The notes: generated from the sequence alone by a model not told the origin. A stretch of DNA of 64,000 bases from Raphanus sativus (GCF_000801105.2 NC_079511.1:19987792-20051791), one strand, 5' to 3'; counted from the first letter of the stretch, positions 34,657 through 48,700 are shown. Numbers and translations: made by a program.

Positions 34657-36818
34657 ATGCAGGGAGAAAGGGCTAGTATCGGTTCTTTTTCAGAGGCCAA
34701 TGGTTCTTCATCTACTAATCCTCTGGTAGATCAGCAGATTCGTTGGGGGAATCTTCAAATTATTGGTGATAACGATCTTCAGAGTTACATGAATACAGCT
34801 GCTGATACAAATACTAGTTTTGCAAACTCAGTGTATCCTGAGCAAAGCAACTTGCACAGGTTTAGTCTTGGTGAGGCTAGCTCTAGTGGTGCAAAGAACG
34901 AAGCACCTACCATCACTAAGCAATGGATGGCAATTCGTCATTTAGAGGAACTAAGAAACGACAAGGTCGAGTTAAACCCTTTGTTTATGCAACCTCCTAG
35001 TGCAAACCATAATGAGGGTATGAACCCGGTCACAGGTCATCCTAGTCTTTTTCAGACTAATGGGCCAGAGAACGGTGTTAGAGTTGGTTCATCTGTAGAT
35101 GGGCAACGTAAAAGAAAAGCTCTTGATGCCGGCATTGGACAATCCTCATCAAATGTAGGTTTCCGTGAGGTCAACCGTGGAGAGAGCAGTTCTTTGGTCT
35201 CGGCTTCTTCGTTTTATAGCCCTACAAAAAATGATTTGAACATGTCTCTTGACCATGGGCCAAGAGGATTGGTCCCTGTTGCAGTTCAAAACCTGTCTGC
35301 TCCTCCTGCTATTCCAGAGAAAAACTTCTCTGGCAGGGTTAATCCAGAAACTGTCTTTGCTGCTGGAACTGTTATCAGAGAACCTATTGCTCCATCCTTG
35401 AGCGCACCAGGAGGACATGTACCACCACTAGAGCAACAGCTCATGGAATTGAGAAATAGACACGGTTTTGGCAATTATGCTTCTCTGAACCCAAATGCTT
35501 CTGCTGCTAGTATAGCCCCTCTTTCAAGAAATATGATACCACCATTCCAATGGAGCGGAAGCCCAGTAGCAACAGCGGGTGGATCTTCGAGTTCTGCTGT
35601 CCCTGTTGACAGAAATGTGGTTCATCCAGTTGAAGCCAGACAAAGAAGCAACATGTTAGCACCTCCGGGTATGATAAATCTGCCCCACGGTCATGTAAGT
35701 GGTCCTGGACAGGTTGCACAGTCTCCATCCAGGACAGGTGTTCAGCCATCACCAGCATTGACTCCTCACCAGAATAACTCGGCACATAATCAAAGAAGAT
35801 TATCGGAACATTTGCGGAGGAGGTCGTTGCTTTCTTCCCTTGCTACAAACCATATAGCTGCTCGTTCTTCTGCCCCTCCTGCCTCTCTGGCTCAGCATGT
35901 CCTTCAATCTGGGGGAGGTACCACCTTTCAGCCGCAGAATCGGGCTTACTCGAGAGCAGTACCTCAATCTTTGCGGGGCTTAGCATTCACAAGTCGAGGA
36001 AGAGGCAGACTCGCGGAGGTTAGTTTCATGTATAGATTAGTGCTATCTTATGTAGAGCTGACACTGTTTCTTTTTTTTTGAAACAGCTCCGCAATGTCTT
36101 GGAACAGATGCGTAGGACAGGGACCTTGCGTTTAGAGGTACATAAATGCTACTTATTTGATATTTTTATCTTTATTCATATAATAATGCTGCTATATAAG
36201 CACCCAGCAGAGCTGTCACATCTTCTCTATTGTTAGATGAAAAGGTATACGTTTAATGTAAAACATGTCATCTGATTTATTCAGGATGTTATGCTTCTCA
36301 ATCAGTCGATGCTAGGTGCAGCTGGTATTCATGACCGTTATAGAGACATGCGACTCGATGTTGACAACATGTCGTATGAGGTAAAAGCCAGAGCAAACTT
36401 ATAAATCATTTAGTGTCATACTAACCGTGAGCTTGAAAATCTGCAGGAGTTGTTGTCTCTAGGAGAGCGGATTGGAGATGTTTGTACCGGTCTGAATGAG
36501 GAAACCATATCAAACCGATTGAAGCAGCACAAATACACTAGTGACACCAGATGTCCACAAGAGATAGAGCCATGCTGTGTCTGTCAGGTAACAACATAAC
36601 ATCTTGTACTCATCTTTACTAATTCTAGGGACATGTTGGTTTAAACTTGGTGGCAATAACTGCAGGAGGAATACAATGAGGGAGAAGAACTGGGAAAGCT
36701 GGAATGTGGGCATGGCTTCCATAGCCAATGCATTAAAGAATGGCTGAAGCAAAAGAATATTTGTCCGATATGCAAAACGACAGGGTTAAACACTGTAGAG
36801 AAGCCAGGAATATTATGA
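34657..36818 (+). CDS. RING-H2 finger E3 ubiquitin ligase (MBR1/MBR2/HIP1 type)
   Basis: Exons 34657-36018, 36087-36137, 36285-36380, 36447-36587 and 36666-36818 join at GT-AG sites to 601 codons including the stop. The long first exon encodes a low-complexity Ser/Asn/Pro/Gln-rich region beginning MQGERASIGSFSEANG, with a basic stretch (GQRKRKALD) that could be nuclear targeting. The C-terminus is a C3H2C3 RING: CCVCQEEY, then LECGHGFHSQCIKEWL, then NICPICK, with all eight zinc ligands present. Such proteins take ubiquitin from an E2 and pass it to bound substrates. MBR1 and MBR2 act on the Mediator subunit MED25 in flowering control, but I cannot tell which paralogue this is. From memory the closest Arabidopsis positional match would be At1g45180. 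It is a single-copy-looking gene with no defects. Confidence 0.92.
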
Positions 36819-37905
36819 TGGAAAGACCTTGAGCTGTTCTATACCATTGCAACCTCACCATAACACCCAAAGGCAAGTTTCGGTTATGCGTTTTTGTGCA
36901 TTTGGTGTTCGAGTTTAAGGTTTGATGATTTGGAAGGTAGCGAGAAAATAGGAATCTAGAGAAGTAACTGGGGGAGTATCTAAGAAAAACAAACTTAGGT
37001 TCTTCTGAATTTGTTTGGATGATTTAGTTTTTTTTTCTTATGATTTACTCATTGAAAAACCTAAAAGGTTTGTGAGCCAATTCGGGAAGTTCGATAGATT
37101 TTATGGGTGATTGAGTTATGTAAATTATGTCTTATATCCTAAATGGATCATATTAACATAGCAAAAGCTATGCATATTCTTTGATTCAAGGAGGTTGCAA
37201 CTTGCAAATGAAGTGTGGTCTCTCTCTTTTTTTTTTCTCAAAAAGTGGTCTCTCTCTGTGTCAGGTTTTTGGTCCGATTCGTTTTTTTTTTGTACCTACA
37301 TCATCTCTTGTTGTGTAGTCAGCGACTGCTCAAGCCAATAAAAGGCCCTACTCAACTTTTAAAAATGTGCCCCTTTTCCATTGTACAAAAAATATATTTT
37401 TGTTTTTCACAAAACAATTTGGCCCAGGCTATTGCTTATTCAGTTTGTGCCATGGGCCGAATAAAACAACTCTACCCCGGAAATACCTGGAAATCTTTGA
37501 AAGCACGTGGAAAATTCTAAATAAAAATCAAGTCAAATTTTTATTGAATGAAAATGAGAAATACCGCAAGTTTATAAATAAAAACCCAAGACCAAATATT
37601 TAAATTCATGTAGTTTTTACAATATAAATATATTTTACAAAACTTCTCGACACTACCCAAAATCAAATATCTTAGTCTCAATGGTTTTTATAGCTCGCAC
37701 TCCGGTCCATACAATTAACCTTGCCTGCATCTCAAAGGAGGCATAAGTATACAAAATTATTCAGTGAGGACGCTTAAAACCGTCCACATGCAACTCAATA
37801 ATCAAGCAATCAAAATTCACGTGCCAATCTAACAATCTAATAGTCTTTTTCTATCATCTTAACAATTTGTTTCCATCATTACTTAGTCATTTTTCATATT
37901 ATTTA
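36819..37905. other. 3' UTR and flank of the RING-H2 gene
   Basis: The sequence to about 37150 is plausible 3' UTR. Beyond it is AT-rich intergenic DNA with no supported gene. Confidence 0.5.
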
Positions 37906-38159
37906 CTCACTTCGTTTATAAATAAGTGTCACTTTGACATTTTTTACCCAGATTAAGAAAGTGGCATAAATATATGTAAGTTGTTATTAATTACACATCT
38001 CTAATCAATAGTATTTGAGATAAATAAAATTATTTATAAAATCAATGAAATTTGCAATTAATTTTCAGCTGCAAGTAAGTATGATTTGCATATAAAGTGA
38101 CAATTTTTTTGTAACAAGAAAAAAATGTTAGAATGACACTTATTATGAAACAAATGGAG
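37906..38159. mobile_element. Stowaway-like MITE with TA target duplication
   Basis: The ends CTCACTTCGTTTATAAATAA (left) and the inverse of TTATGAAACAAATGGAG (right) form terminal inverted repeats with the GTGTCA motif, about 254 bp apart and flanked by TA. This is typical of Tc1/mariner-derived MITEs. Confidence 0.75.
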
Positions 38160-41100
38160 TATCAAATTTCATGTTTTTGAAACTAACAACCTAACATTCA
38201 ATTTTATCACACAAATATGCAAATAATTATAAAATCATATGAGAAGAAGCCTCATTTAATTAATATACATATTAAAAGTATCCTATATATATGTTAATAT
38301 CATTTTAATTTAATTACATATATCATATACGATAGATAAGATTGAATGTTTTGATTTATTTACCCTAAAATGATTGTGAATAAACAAGAATGCTCGTTTG
38401 ATTTATATGTGCACACCAATTTATTACATAATATTACTACTTTCTTAGTTATTTAATATATAATTAATATTAATTACTTCATAATATACAGAAAACATAA
38501 AATAAATAATAAATATAAAATATTTATTCTGCACAGGCGCATATCTTAATCTAACTATATATCTCTTTAGTAATTTTAAATCTTAAAAATTTTTAAATCT
38601 CAGGCCAAAAAAAAGAAAGAGATGAAAATAAACTCCAAAATCCATATTTATATCAAGAAATAACCAAAATAAAAAAAACATAATTAAAAGAAAAAAAATA
38701 TTAAAGATATGTAGGATTGATACGTGAATGTACACTTCTCATAACAATAATTAACTTTTAAATTGCTAAATCATGATATAAAACCGAGATAGCATAGTTT
38801 CTTTGTAACTAAATAGCAGGCTTGAGATTTTTTGGCCTAAACTTTAGATTCTTATGTGACAAATGATTTTTTGACTTACAATATATTTAAAAATACGACA
38901 TGTTCATCAGTAAAATTATGTAATTAACAAAGAAGTTTAAAATTTATTTAAAGACCAAAATATTAATTCGATCAATAATATAATTTTTTGTAAATCAAAA
39001 ATATATAATTCTATACAATATTTATTAAATAATTTCATATAAACTTACTAAGCGCAAGGCGTTGTCTTAGTTATGGTATTAGTGTAGTTTTACATACATA
39101 CGTATTAGTGTAGTGTTTTTTGACAAAAAAGAAAAATACAATAAATGCTGATCTCTCGCTACATTCATCTCCAATTATGAAAGGAAAGAGACTCGTTTGA
39201 ACCAATTCACGTGGTTCCATATAATTGTAATGTTAATCTGAAATTAATAATGACATGTTTTTCTTTTCTTAACCTACAGATGACAGGTTAACAAACACGA
39301 AAGAAATTTTATTTTTGATTTAATGACTTTTGATACTTCTCTATTTCTCGGATCAACTTATAGTTTTTCTTAGGGCAATTCTCTCGAATAGTTATTTTTA
39401 TGTTTTTGTCATAAAATAGCTTTCAAGAAATAAAATGACCAAAATAACTATTTTATTTTGAAAATTTTAATATTTTTCTTATCTTTTGAAATTTGAAATC
39501 TATATTCAAAGTCTAGATTAGTTAACCCAAAAAATATAAATGTATGTTTTATCTTTTAATAAAAATTTTGGTTATTTTTTTTCTTTGAAAGTTATTTTCG
39601 TGAAGATAAACTGAAAAGGGTATCTTAAGAAATTTCTCTTTTTCTTATGATATAGTTTTTTATTATAATGAAAATGACATAAAGCTCATGTATTGGTGCC
39701 GAGCACGACCGTCTGAGCAACAAATTACTATTGTGGTTGAGTGACCTGTTTTTTTGTCCTTGTGTCGCATATTTAGTTTTTCAAATTTATTAGATTTTAA
39801 AGAATTGCTGGTGACGTTAGGATTTGTATATTCTGCTCAACGTCTTAAGTAGGTTAAATGAGGAATATAAATTGAATTATGATTTGTTATCGTTACCTTA
39901 CTATAAGAATTCAAATAATCTATAAAAACAAGAATAATCCAATTACGTACCTATTAAGTCTTATGGATTTTAACCTAAGTTGCATGGATACTCCGTTTCA
40001 CGTTTCGGTATCAGAATCTTTTGGAAACTCGTTTCTTGAAAGTTTCATTTTGCAAACTCAATGAAAACTTGTGTCTTTACTTTTAAAATTTTCGTTTCTA
40101 CTTTAAAAGCTTGTGATTTTATTTTAGAAACTTAAAAACCTTTGAAAGTAAATTTTGAAACATGTATCTTTTTATTTAGAGTTAAACTACTTGATATTTA
40201 AATATTGGATATCTACTATTTTAAAATTTTAATATGATTTTAATATTTAACTATTACTTGTTTTATTTCCGTATACTTAACAAAAATTGTTATTTGTTGA
40301 ATTATATTATTAGATAAACCAAATATAAGAAAACAATTGTACTCACATATTAATCATTCATATACATGTATGTAAATACATATGTGTGTATATATGTACA
40401 TATTTATAAACGTTTCCAAATCATTTCTATTCCAAATCATGTTTAGAAACGTTTCATTTCCACGTATTTCCGATTCTACGCAATCCGGATTTTAACCTTA
40501 CAGTCAACAGGTAACATAATATTTTGTAACTTTTAATGTGTGATCTTTTTTCAAAAAAAAACTTTTAATGTGTGATATTAACCTTTAGTTCCTGAGAATA
40601 ATGGCTATTCGACCATATACATCTTTTAATTTTGGACATTGATTGGCATGACGAATTTTCAGGTCGTACCAGTTTTATTGGATCAACGTTGGAATATATT
40701 AATTTTGGATTGGGTATGTTGTACTGGATTATCTCATACGTTGTTTTATCCGTCTCTAACAGTTTTGAGTCTTTCTAAAACCAAAATGTATTTTTAGAGT
40801 CTTTTAGTCACATATCAAATTTTTCAGGTCTTATGTTTTATTTCAAATTCAGTTGTACATTATTTTTCATCTTTTGTGTTTCTTGTTTTATATCTGAATA
40901 AACTACTTTTCAGACTTAGGGTTTTGAAGTAATCATGGATTTGTATTTATGAACTTAATTTTTTAGATTAAAGAATTATCTACTTGGTTCTTCATCTATG
41001 ATGTTCTTAATGTTGAAATTAAATACATGGTCTAGTTTATGATCTTTGATTGTTAATACCCCTGAATTGCTTGATTACATGTCTGAGCGAACTTAGAATG

Positions 41101-41480
41101 AGCAAGATGATCTTAGCCAATAGGAGTTTTGTGAACGTATCAAACTCGAATTGGTTGTATTGCATGTTTAGAATATGAAATTGAACGAAAATTATCTCTA
41201 TGAGTCTAATACATATGGTTTAGCAAGAAGATTAATCTAATCATGTTGTATGAGTTTGAAAATGATTCTTAATGCATTCCATATATATCATTGTTTCATT
41301 ATGTGTTTACTGAAAATTATCCACTGCCCAATGCTTTTAATCCATTTGTTTACTCATTTTACTTCCTCATATTTACTTTTCTGCAATTTCGTTACAAACA
41401 CAAAAATAAATTTTGTTTAATTTTAATTTCTCGAAAACTTTTAAGTATATTTGATCTCTATGTATTGCCCCTAGGTACGA
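38160..41480. other. Gene-free AT-rich stretch
   Basis: No coding region is supported. About 39985-40497 is marked by repeated GTTTC/GAAAC words (ACTCCGTTTCACGTTTC at the left, AGAAACGTTTCATTTCC at the right), possibly a small repeat element without recognisable ends. Sequence from 41050 on resembles retrotransposon-flank DNA, but this is only an impression. Confidence 0.35.
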
Positions 41481-41599
41481 CCGGGCACTGTTGTGAACTT
41501 ACGATTGGGTTTAGTGGTTAAGAGCAAATGTTATTCTTGAAGCTGTGAAACAGAAATCTGTTCTTAAAGTAATGAGAAACAAAGCTATTTTCCCTAGAG

Positions 41600-43323
41600 A
41601 ATTAAGAGGCCGTAGAGCCCAATCTTCATGTTGGTGTTGAAGTCTCCAGAGTTTCCAAGGAGAAAGCTGAAGCTGTTAAGGCCGTGGGGCTGCTGCAGGA
41701 TCTGATGTAGCTTCGTTTTGAATGCCTCTTCCAACTACCCGGAGTCACGTTATAGAGTCCATGGAGAAAATGACAGTCTGAGCCTCCTCGGTGTTCTCCA
41801 GAGCAGATGAAATATGTCTTCATCTGAGTGCCGATCCTAGGAGGATCCTGTGAGGCCTAGGAGGACATCCTCATCATCTGACATACAAAGTCGGAAAAGC
41901 TTGTAGTTTGGAATGTAATTCCAAGAAGCATTTTGTTTCCAATTTTCGTGACTAAAGTAGGATCCCTAATTTGTTTTTGAAAAGGTCTAGAGTGGTCAAT
42001 AAGGTAGAGCCCCAGGCTCTTGAGCTATCTTCATACCAGATATGCGATTTCGCAGTCTCCTTTGACTTTACTAATCATGCTCCTCTTCCTAGCGAGGGAC
42101 CAACCTGCATATGTCTTCATCACAATTTATTCTTGGCCCGACGATCTTCTTCTCCCGAAAAGAGTATGTTATATGAGCACAGGATCTATTAAGGTGTCTG
42201 CCGAACCAACTCTAAGATAATTTCACCATTAGACTATGTTTATCGTTATTATTGTCTTTAATGCTGAATGTGTTTGATTTTTGACAGCATATGGGTTTAG
42301 TGAACCGTCGTCATTTGTTCAATGCGTTTGTTCAATGAGTGTGAAGTACGCCTTTTTCTGAGTAACTTGGCCACTGTCAATAAGAGTGCTTCCCGTGGTC
42401 CAAGTGCGCATAGGACTAAGCAGGCTAAAAGCCAGGAGGTGTCTACTCACAGTGTCACTCTAGAGAGTAAGCTTATGCAGTTTGAAGCAAAGGTGAAGGC
42501 CAAAGAGGGAAATATCAAGGAGATCAAGGCTGATGACTTTGTGCTTATATATAAAGCCTGGAGGTGTCTACTCACAATTTTGCCTGGAGGGTAAGCTTAA
42601 ACAGTTTGAAGCAAAGGTGGAAGTCAAAGAGGGAAGTATCAAGAAGATCAAGGCTGATGACTTTGTGTTTGTATAAAGGAGGTGCATGACCGTTTGGACC
42701 AGGAAAGTCGTCGGTGGAGCAGCACGAAACTGGGTTGATGAAGGATCTTGCAGACACTCAGAAGGAGAGCCGTGAATTTGGAAGATGGCACCGAGGGTTC
42801 ATGATGAGAAGATCCAAAGTCTGAATGCTGCGAGGTTGAGGGAGGTCAGGAAGTTTGATAGGAGCATCTGTCGCGCTTCTGCGCCAAAATAAAAAGCTCA
42901 GTTTGAGAATATCCAATGGGCTCTTACTGAATCCAAGGTGGTTCAATAGAATTCTTTGTTGGGTTCCTAGGCGACTAGGTGGACTGACTGATCGACGACA
43001 AAAAGAGGCTTGACGGGATTGGAGGCAGACGTGGGAGTATCGGGCAATCCCTCAAGGACTTTGAAGATGATACTAATGAGATAAACGTTGTCAAGCTCGA
43101 TCCACAGAGGGATTAAAGGTTCTCTCATGTTATTAATGGATCGACCAGGATCCTACCTTTGACATTGATCCCGGAGGTGGAGGCCTTCGAGGATGAAATA
43201 AGCATTGGGGTTCCCAGGGATGAGACTGGTGTCAAGGCTGGTGAGGATCGATTTGATGATCTTACTGCTGACCAAGGGACGGTTGATACTGAGGTTACCG
43301 AGAAACCCCGAGTTATCAATTAG
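41600..43323 (+). pseudogene. Decayed gag-like retrotransposon ORF, multiple frames
   Basis: The region is less AT-rich than its surroundings and shows protein-like pieces in several frames: FKRSRVVNKVEPQALELSS-type sequence near 41971, a charged coiled-coil-like part (KQFEAKVEVKEGSIKKIKAD) at about 42595-42665, SLNAARLREVRKFDRS at about 42820, and an acidic C-terminus (ISIGVPRDETGVKAGEDR) open from 43159 to a stop at 43321-43323. Numerous stops and frameshifts break it. The style is that of crucifer Ty3-type gag-like proteins, but I cannot name the family. A 125-bp tandem duplication lies inside. Confidence 0.38.
42435..42675 (+). repeat. 125-bp tandem duplication inside the gag-like pseudogene
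   Basis: GGAGGTGTCTACTCAC occurs at 42435 and 42560. Each is followed by GGTAAGCTTA/GAGTAAGCTTA, CAGTTTGAAGCAAAGGTG and ATCAAGGCTGATGACTTTGT, with roughly 10% divergence. Confidence 0.85.
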
Positions 43324-45395
43324 TTTGGGTTTAATCTTCCTTGCTCCCTACTACTGATGGCTCGATTGCTCATGTTGATCAAGCTCTAACTGCATTGAAG
43401 AAGCATAAGAGTAGGTTGTATGTGGCTTTATACTTTTGGTATTTTTTTTATTTACTGTGATGAAATTTTTCGAGTGGCCGGGAGGTATTTCATTCATGAA
43501 CATGCTGGGAAGGCATATAAATTTCTTTCCGTTTTTAGTTCTATGTACTACTAAATTTTTTGTTTATTTGCGCAAGAAATATTATTTTGTTTTGTCAATA
43601 CTTTCATTGAATTTGTTCGTGAATAATATTGGGTGCATGGAAGCATGGCTTACGCTAGGTTCTTTAATAAATATAAGCGAAGATAGTTCGGATTATCTCA
43701 TATCATAATTTATCTTTAGGTGTGAGGATTTGGCTTACCCTGAGCATTTTTAGAAAACTTGGCATTATCCGTATTTTTCAGGCGTTTGCGAGAGAGCCCA
43801 ACTTTCTATTCATATAAGTGTGCTTAAGCTCAAGCAGCATGGAAAGGGATCTCGAATGACCATGCTCATGACGAGAGTGTCGTTTTACCAAGACACCTAT
43901 GAGAGATGCGCAAAAAATTGGTTCTGGCACCGATACGAGGGAAGCTAAAGAGATCAGAGCTAATGAGCTCGATATAGAAGGAGCTAAAGTGTTCGGATAT
44001 AAAAATCTCAAGTTAAAAGAGTTCAAAGCTAAAAAAAAAAGCTCTGAGCTAAGGAGCTCAATTATAATTAATAGCTGCATCAAAAATGGATTTCTTAGAT
44101 ATTCGAAATAGGATGAAGCCTTATCATAGTTCACCTACAAATTGTAGGGTTCATAAATTGTGTTTAGCTCATATTTATGACTAACTGAGTTATTTGATGA
44201 AATTATATCCTTGTGTGTTTCGCTTGCAAATCTGGAATTCAGCTGCTTTGCCAAAACTCATTGGAGCTTTCTCTTGCTTTTGCCAACAGCTCGATGATGG
44301 ATACCTTGGTTACTTAGTTCATTCATTGGGAGGGACTTATCTTTTGTTACTTCGTTTTGCCATCCTTTGGATTTATTTTGATATTTTTATATGTTCTCCT
44401 TCTTTCTCCTTGTCGTTCTCATTATTCGAACATTTAATTGCTAACTGGTGGCTTGGCTTGTACTTATTCTCATATGTAGCATAACCTAGCTGCCTTTTGG
44501 CTCCCCAGACGGTTATTACTCCTTCCAAGGTCGAACATTTGATGCATTGATGATAAGTTTATGGGACAGTTGTATTGCATGGATCCAAGGTGTTCTGAGG
44601 AATGTTGTATATGTTTGGGGGGGGGGGTCAGTGTTCGTGAATTTTCTATCCATTATAATTCCACCAATGAATGTCAGAAGTAGTATCCTTGTAAATCACA
44701 TTTACCAAGCTGCCGGTATCAACCATTTTCGGCAATCATTATTTGCCAGACCAGTGCATCGTTTTGCAGCCAATCCAGGTTCTCGGTCTTTTGCTCCATA
44801 TACTCCAAGACTATATTGTTGTCTATCATTTCCCGGGATCTAGTGGTCGCAGAGTTTATTCAGTAGCCATATCCAATGATTGCTAGCACAGAGTTGTCGC
44901 AAAAAAAAAATATTGCTTCCCATTATTATGTTAACTCCTTTCATGAGGCCGGTTGTCTTGTTGTATGCAAGTTTCTCGCCTATGATCTCATTTTAGAGTG
45001 TCCGTGTCGTTGTGGCACTTTGGAGGGGAGTCTTCATGCCACGATATTTCTCCTAATATGCATCGAAGTCAAATTCAACAAGATGATGTACATATTTTGG
45101 AAGAAATTTCTAAATATAAATATAAATTTCAGTCAAGAAGTCTAGTTACACTTTTATGAATGCTTCTTGAATTCGGGAAAAAAATACAAATTTAAGAAGA
45201 TATTATACACATTCTGAAGTCATTGTTGATGTCAAAATTGATAATTTCGAAATCAACGTCCAAGATTGTTACGCTATCCTCTAAGTAACTCGCTCGAAAT
45301 AACTTCAGAAAAATGTTAAGGGATAAGTTTTGAAGCAACAAGAAGTACACGAGACTATGAACATCACAGGGAGGCGGAGACCATGATCTCTTACC
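43324..45395. other. Non-coding or decayed transposon DNA
   Basis: Short open frames here (for example 43899-44111, with Lys/Glu-rich sequence) have no recognisable homology. A run of ten G residues lies at about 44619-44628. No gene is called. Confidence 0.4.
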
Positions 45396-45399
45396 TGTA

Positions 45400-45702
45400 T
45401 CGCCTGATGGAAAGACCATCCTCCCTCCATCTCGCCTGATGGCAATAACGCCTCTCTCCTCCTCTTCTCCATGTTGCCATGACGCGACAACATTACTCTC
45501 CTTCTCCAAGTCGCCATGAGGCGACAACACCACTTCCTATGATGACGGCGCTTCCTCTCCAAATCGCCGTAAGGCGACGACGCTACTTCCACTCCACATC
45601 GCCACAAGGTGACGACAACACTTCCTCTCCACCTCGCCATAAGGCAACAACGCCATTTCCTCTACACCTCATAATAAGGCGACGACGCCACTTCCTCTCC
45701 CC
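45400..45702. repeat. 35-bp minisatellite with a palindromic core
   Basis: Units of the form CTTCCTCTCC + ATCGCC + GTAA + GGCGA + CGACGC repeat about five times at 45520-45702, with older, more diverged units upstream to about 45400. Each unit holds a TCGCC...GGCGA inverted repeat. Both strands stay open for over 70 codons as a by-product. Confidence 0.88.
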
Positions 45703-48700
45703 GTAAGCTCTGAAGGAGTCTTGGATCTTTTCTCCTAACTACTAAAAATCCTTAAATATGTTTATTGTGAAAATAATAAAGTATGAAAGCGTGTGTTGCG
45801 TAGAACAATGGTAGAGCACTTAAATATTAAGTTAAAATCGGCCAGGGGTATTCTTGTAAATGTGGGAGATTTGGGATATAATTCGGCTGGGAACCAAGTC
45901 GAGTCTTGCGCTCTTTGGTTTCCATTGACAACAGATGATGTCCATCGATCGATGGTTGACTCTGCATGTCGACCTTTGGACTGGTTTGATGGTCAACTAT
46001 GAGTTTCTTCTATCTTTATCTCCAAAATGCTCCAAAATCACAATTTTACCCAAATCATAAATGAACATGTAAATATGCTAAAAAAACTCCAAAAAAAAAT
46101 ATATATATCCTAAAACACTTATATACTTTGGCTAAAATGGATAAAATCCATGGTATATCACCCTCACAGCTCATTCGTAGTTCTCTCTTTTGAGTTTCAA
46201 TCGAATTGTCTATTCTTTCTCGATTGGGGTTTTCGTTGAAACTTTACAACTAAAATAGCAAAGTCTTGTTTTCTCGTAAAATCTCGAATCAATCGTGTAA
46301 ACCAATAATAGTTACCTTAAAAACACGGTTATCTCGGTTATACATTTGGTTTCGTCATCCCATAGAACCAACATCATATGACGGACGATTTCTCCAAAAT
46401 AAATCGTAAAAACGTTTAAGTCAAAAAATGGTCAAAAAGGGTCTAAAACGCGGAAAAAATCCCACTTAGGAATCGAGACAAGAATATGATCAAATTACAA
46501 TGAGGTTTATTTTATTTTTGCAGAAGATAGATGGAAAAGATATATTTAAAGTTTCTGGGGATAAACATAAAGATCGAGAGGATAAAGAAAGATTTCCGCA
46601 AAGGGATATATTCAAATCAAGAGAAGAAAAGGAAGGTCGGCCGACGTTGGAGGCATATATAAGAAGAGTCGAGTCGAGAAGCGCAAGGGATCCAAAAAAT
46701 TAGACCTTAGGAAATTCTTGTTAGTTCTAGGAGATCTTAAGACTTAGGTAGCTAGACTATCAAGGTCTATACTTAAAATGATTTCCTACTTGTTCTTTTG
46801 TTTTCCATTATAAACGAATCTCCGGTCATCTTGTTTTCGGTGAAACTCCATAACTTTACTCCATCTTAATCAATAAATTGCCTATGTGCACTTTCTTACG
46901 ATATTTTGTTATTTTTTTGTATTCGTTTGTTTACGCAGAAAATTCGGATCTTCAAAGAAAGTCGGGAATCTTGACTTTCCTCCATTTACATAAATCGATA
47001 GTGTGAATTTCGATTTCCACGTTCATTCCAAACATTTTTAAACATTTTTAAGATATTTTTTTTCTAAAACCTTCTTTTTGAAAATATAGTTATGGGTCTG
47101 ATTTTTTTTATCTTTAGTCGTGTATCGACCTTTTCTTGGATTTTTGTTTGTTTTGATGTTCATATTTCTCTCTAGTCATTCATTTAGGATTTTGGGTCGG
47201 TATATTTAGGAAAATTGCTAATAGAGAACAAAAAAACAAGGGTGTTGTCTCTTTGTATAAATCATTTTTTGTCCAATTTTTCTCTTTTTTACCCTTTGTA
47301 TTTCTGAAAACTAATGAAATAAATACTTTTGTGAATCAAAAAAAATATTAAAAATACAAACAATTAATAAAACACCAATATACACATGCTCATATTTTTT
47401 TTGTTTTCAAAAAGTTGATAAATAAGAATTTGAAAATACGTTCTACGAAAGGTAGAATGTGTCTTCTACGGAAAATGGTATAGTAGAAAGCGTTTTCTAA
47501 AATAAACATGTTCATCTACTATTTTTAGAATGTATATTCTACTATTTACTAATTTTCTAAAAAAGTTGAATGCGCATTCTACTAATCCTAAAGCTATCTA
47601 CTTTTCGTCCGGAAGCATCTTCTACTTTTATTAAGTATTCTAAATTTCGCGGAATGTGTTTTCTAAAATGTACTCTTCCGTCTACTAAAAGTAGAATGCG
47701 TGTTCTGGATTTTTGTCAATGTTCTAAACTTTTAGAATGCGCCTTCTACGGATAAGATTACCTAATTTTTGCGAAAATTAATGAAAATTTCAGTTATTGA
47801 AATATTCTAAAAATCTTCTAAAAATATTCTAACTTCCTAAAACGTGTTATTTTCGATTTTGCTTGTCAATTTTTTTTTAAAAAATGATTTTCCCTTGTCT
47901 TATTCATTAATCTATGGTTTTCCATAGTTTTTCTTTTGTTTTTTTTCACAAACTCTTGTTCACTATGATACATATCTATACAACATGTGGTGTTTTGAAA
48001 TTAGGTGCATTTTTTTGTAAAATTTTATTTTTACTTTATAAAGTTTACAAATTTTATTTTTATTAAAAACACTTTTAAAATTTATATGTTTATTAAAAAG
48101 TTTGATAAAATTAAAATGGTTACAAACGTTTTAAACTTTTTATAAAAAATAAAACTTTGTAAAATGTTTCTTTTTATAAAGTTAGTTTAAAGTTTCTATT
48201 ATTTTTTTGTAAAGTTTTATTTTTATTTTATAAATTTTAAATTTTTTATTTAATTACAATTTTATTTAAAAAGTTTTAAACTTTTTATAAAAATAAAACT
48301 TTGTAAAATGTTTTTAATAAGTTTATTTAACGTTTTTATTAAAAAAATTTGTAAATTATTTTTATTTTTACAAAGTTTATTTTTATTAAATAAAATTTTA
48401 AAAGTTTTATTTTATTTTCCCTTTTTAAAACGTTTTTAATTATTATTTTTAATTCTTTTAGTTTAATGTGTTTAATAAAAACTTTAAACAAACTATATAA
48501 AATTTGTAAATTTTATAAAAATAAAATAAAACTTTACAAAATGTTTTTAATAAAAAGTTTAAACAAACTTTATAAAAATACATTTAATTTTTTTTCACTA
48601 AAAATTTTGATAAAATTAAAAAGTTTACAAACATTTTAAACTTTTTATAAAAAAATTTGTAAATTATTTTTTTTATTTTTATTAAGTTTTACAAAATTTA

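Noticed and set aside
41462..41530. tRNA- or SINE-like A box (TTTAGTGGTTAAGAG)
   Set aside because: No B box at the expected distance and no tail or target duplication.
44194..44843. Hydrophobic ORFs of 90-100 codons that could be membrane proteins
   Set aside because: T-rich DNA gives hydrophobic translations by composition. There is no conserved motif, splice context or start context.
45400..45702. CRISPR-like array of palindromic repeats
   Set aside because: Units are contiguous without unique spacers, and the host is a plant nuclear genome.
45305..45706. Arg-rich ORFs on both strands of the minisatellite
   Set aside because: Open frames on both strands come from the 35-bp repeat composition, with no protein family resemblance.
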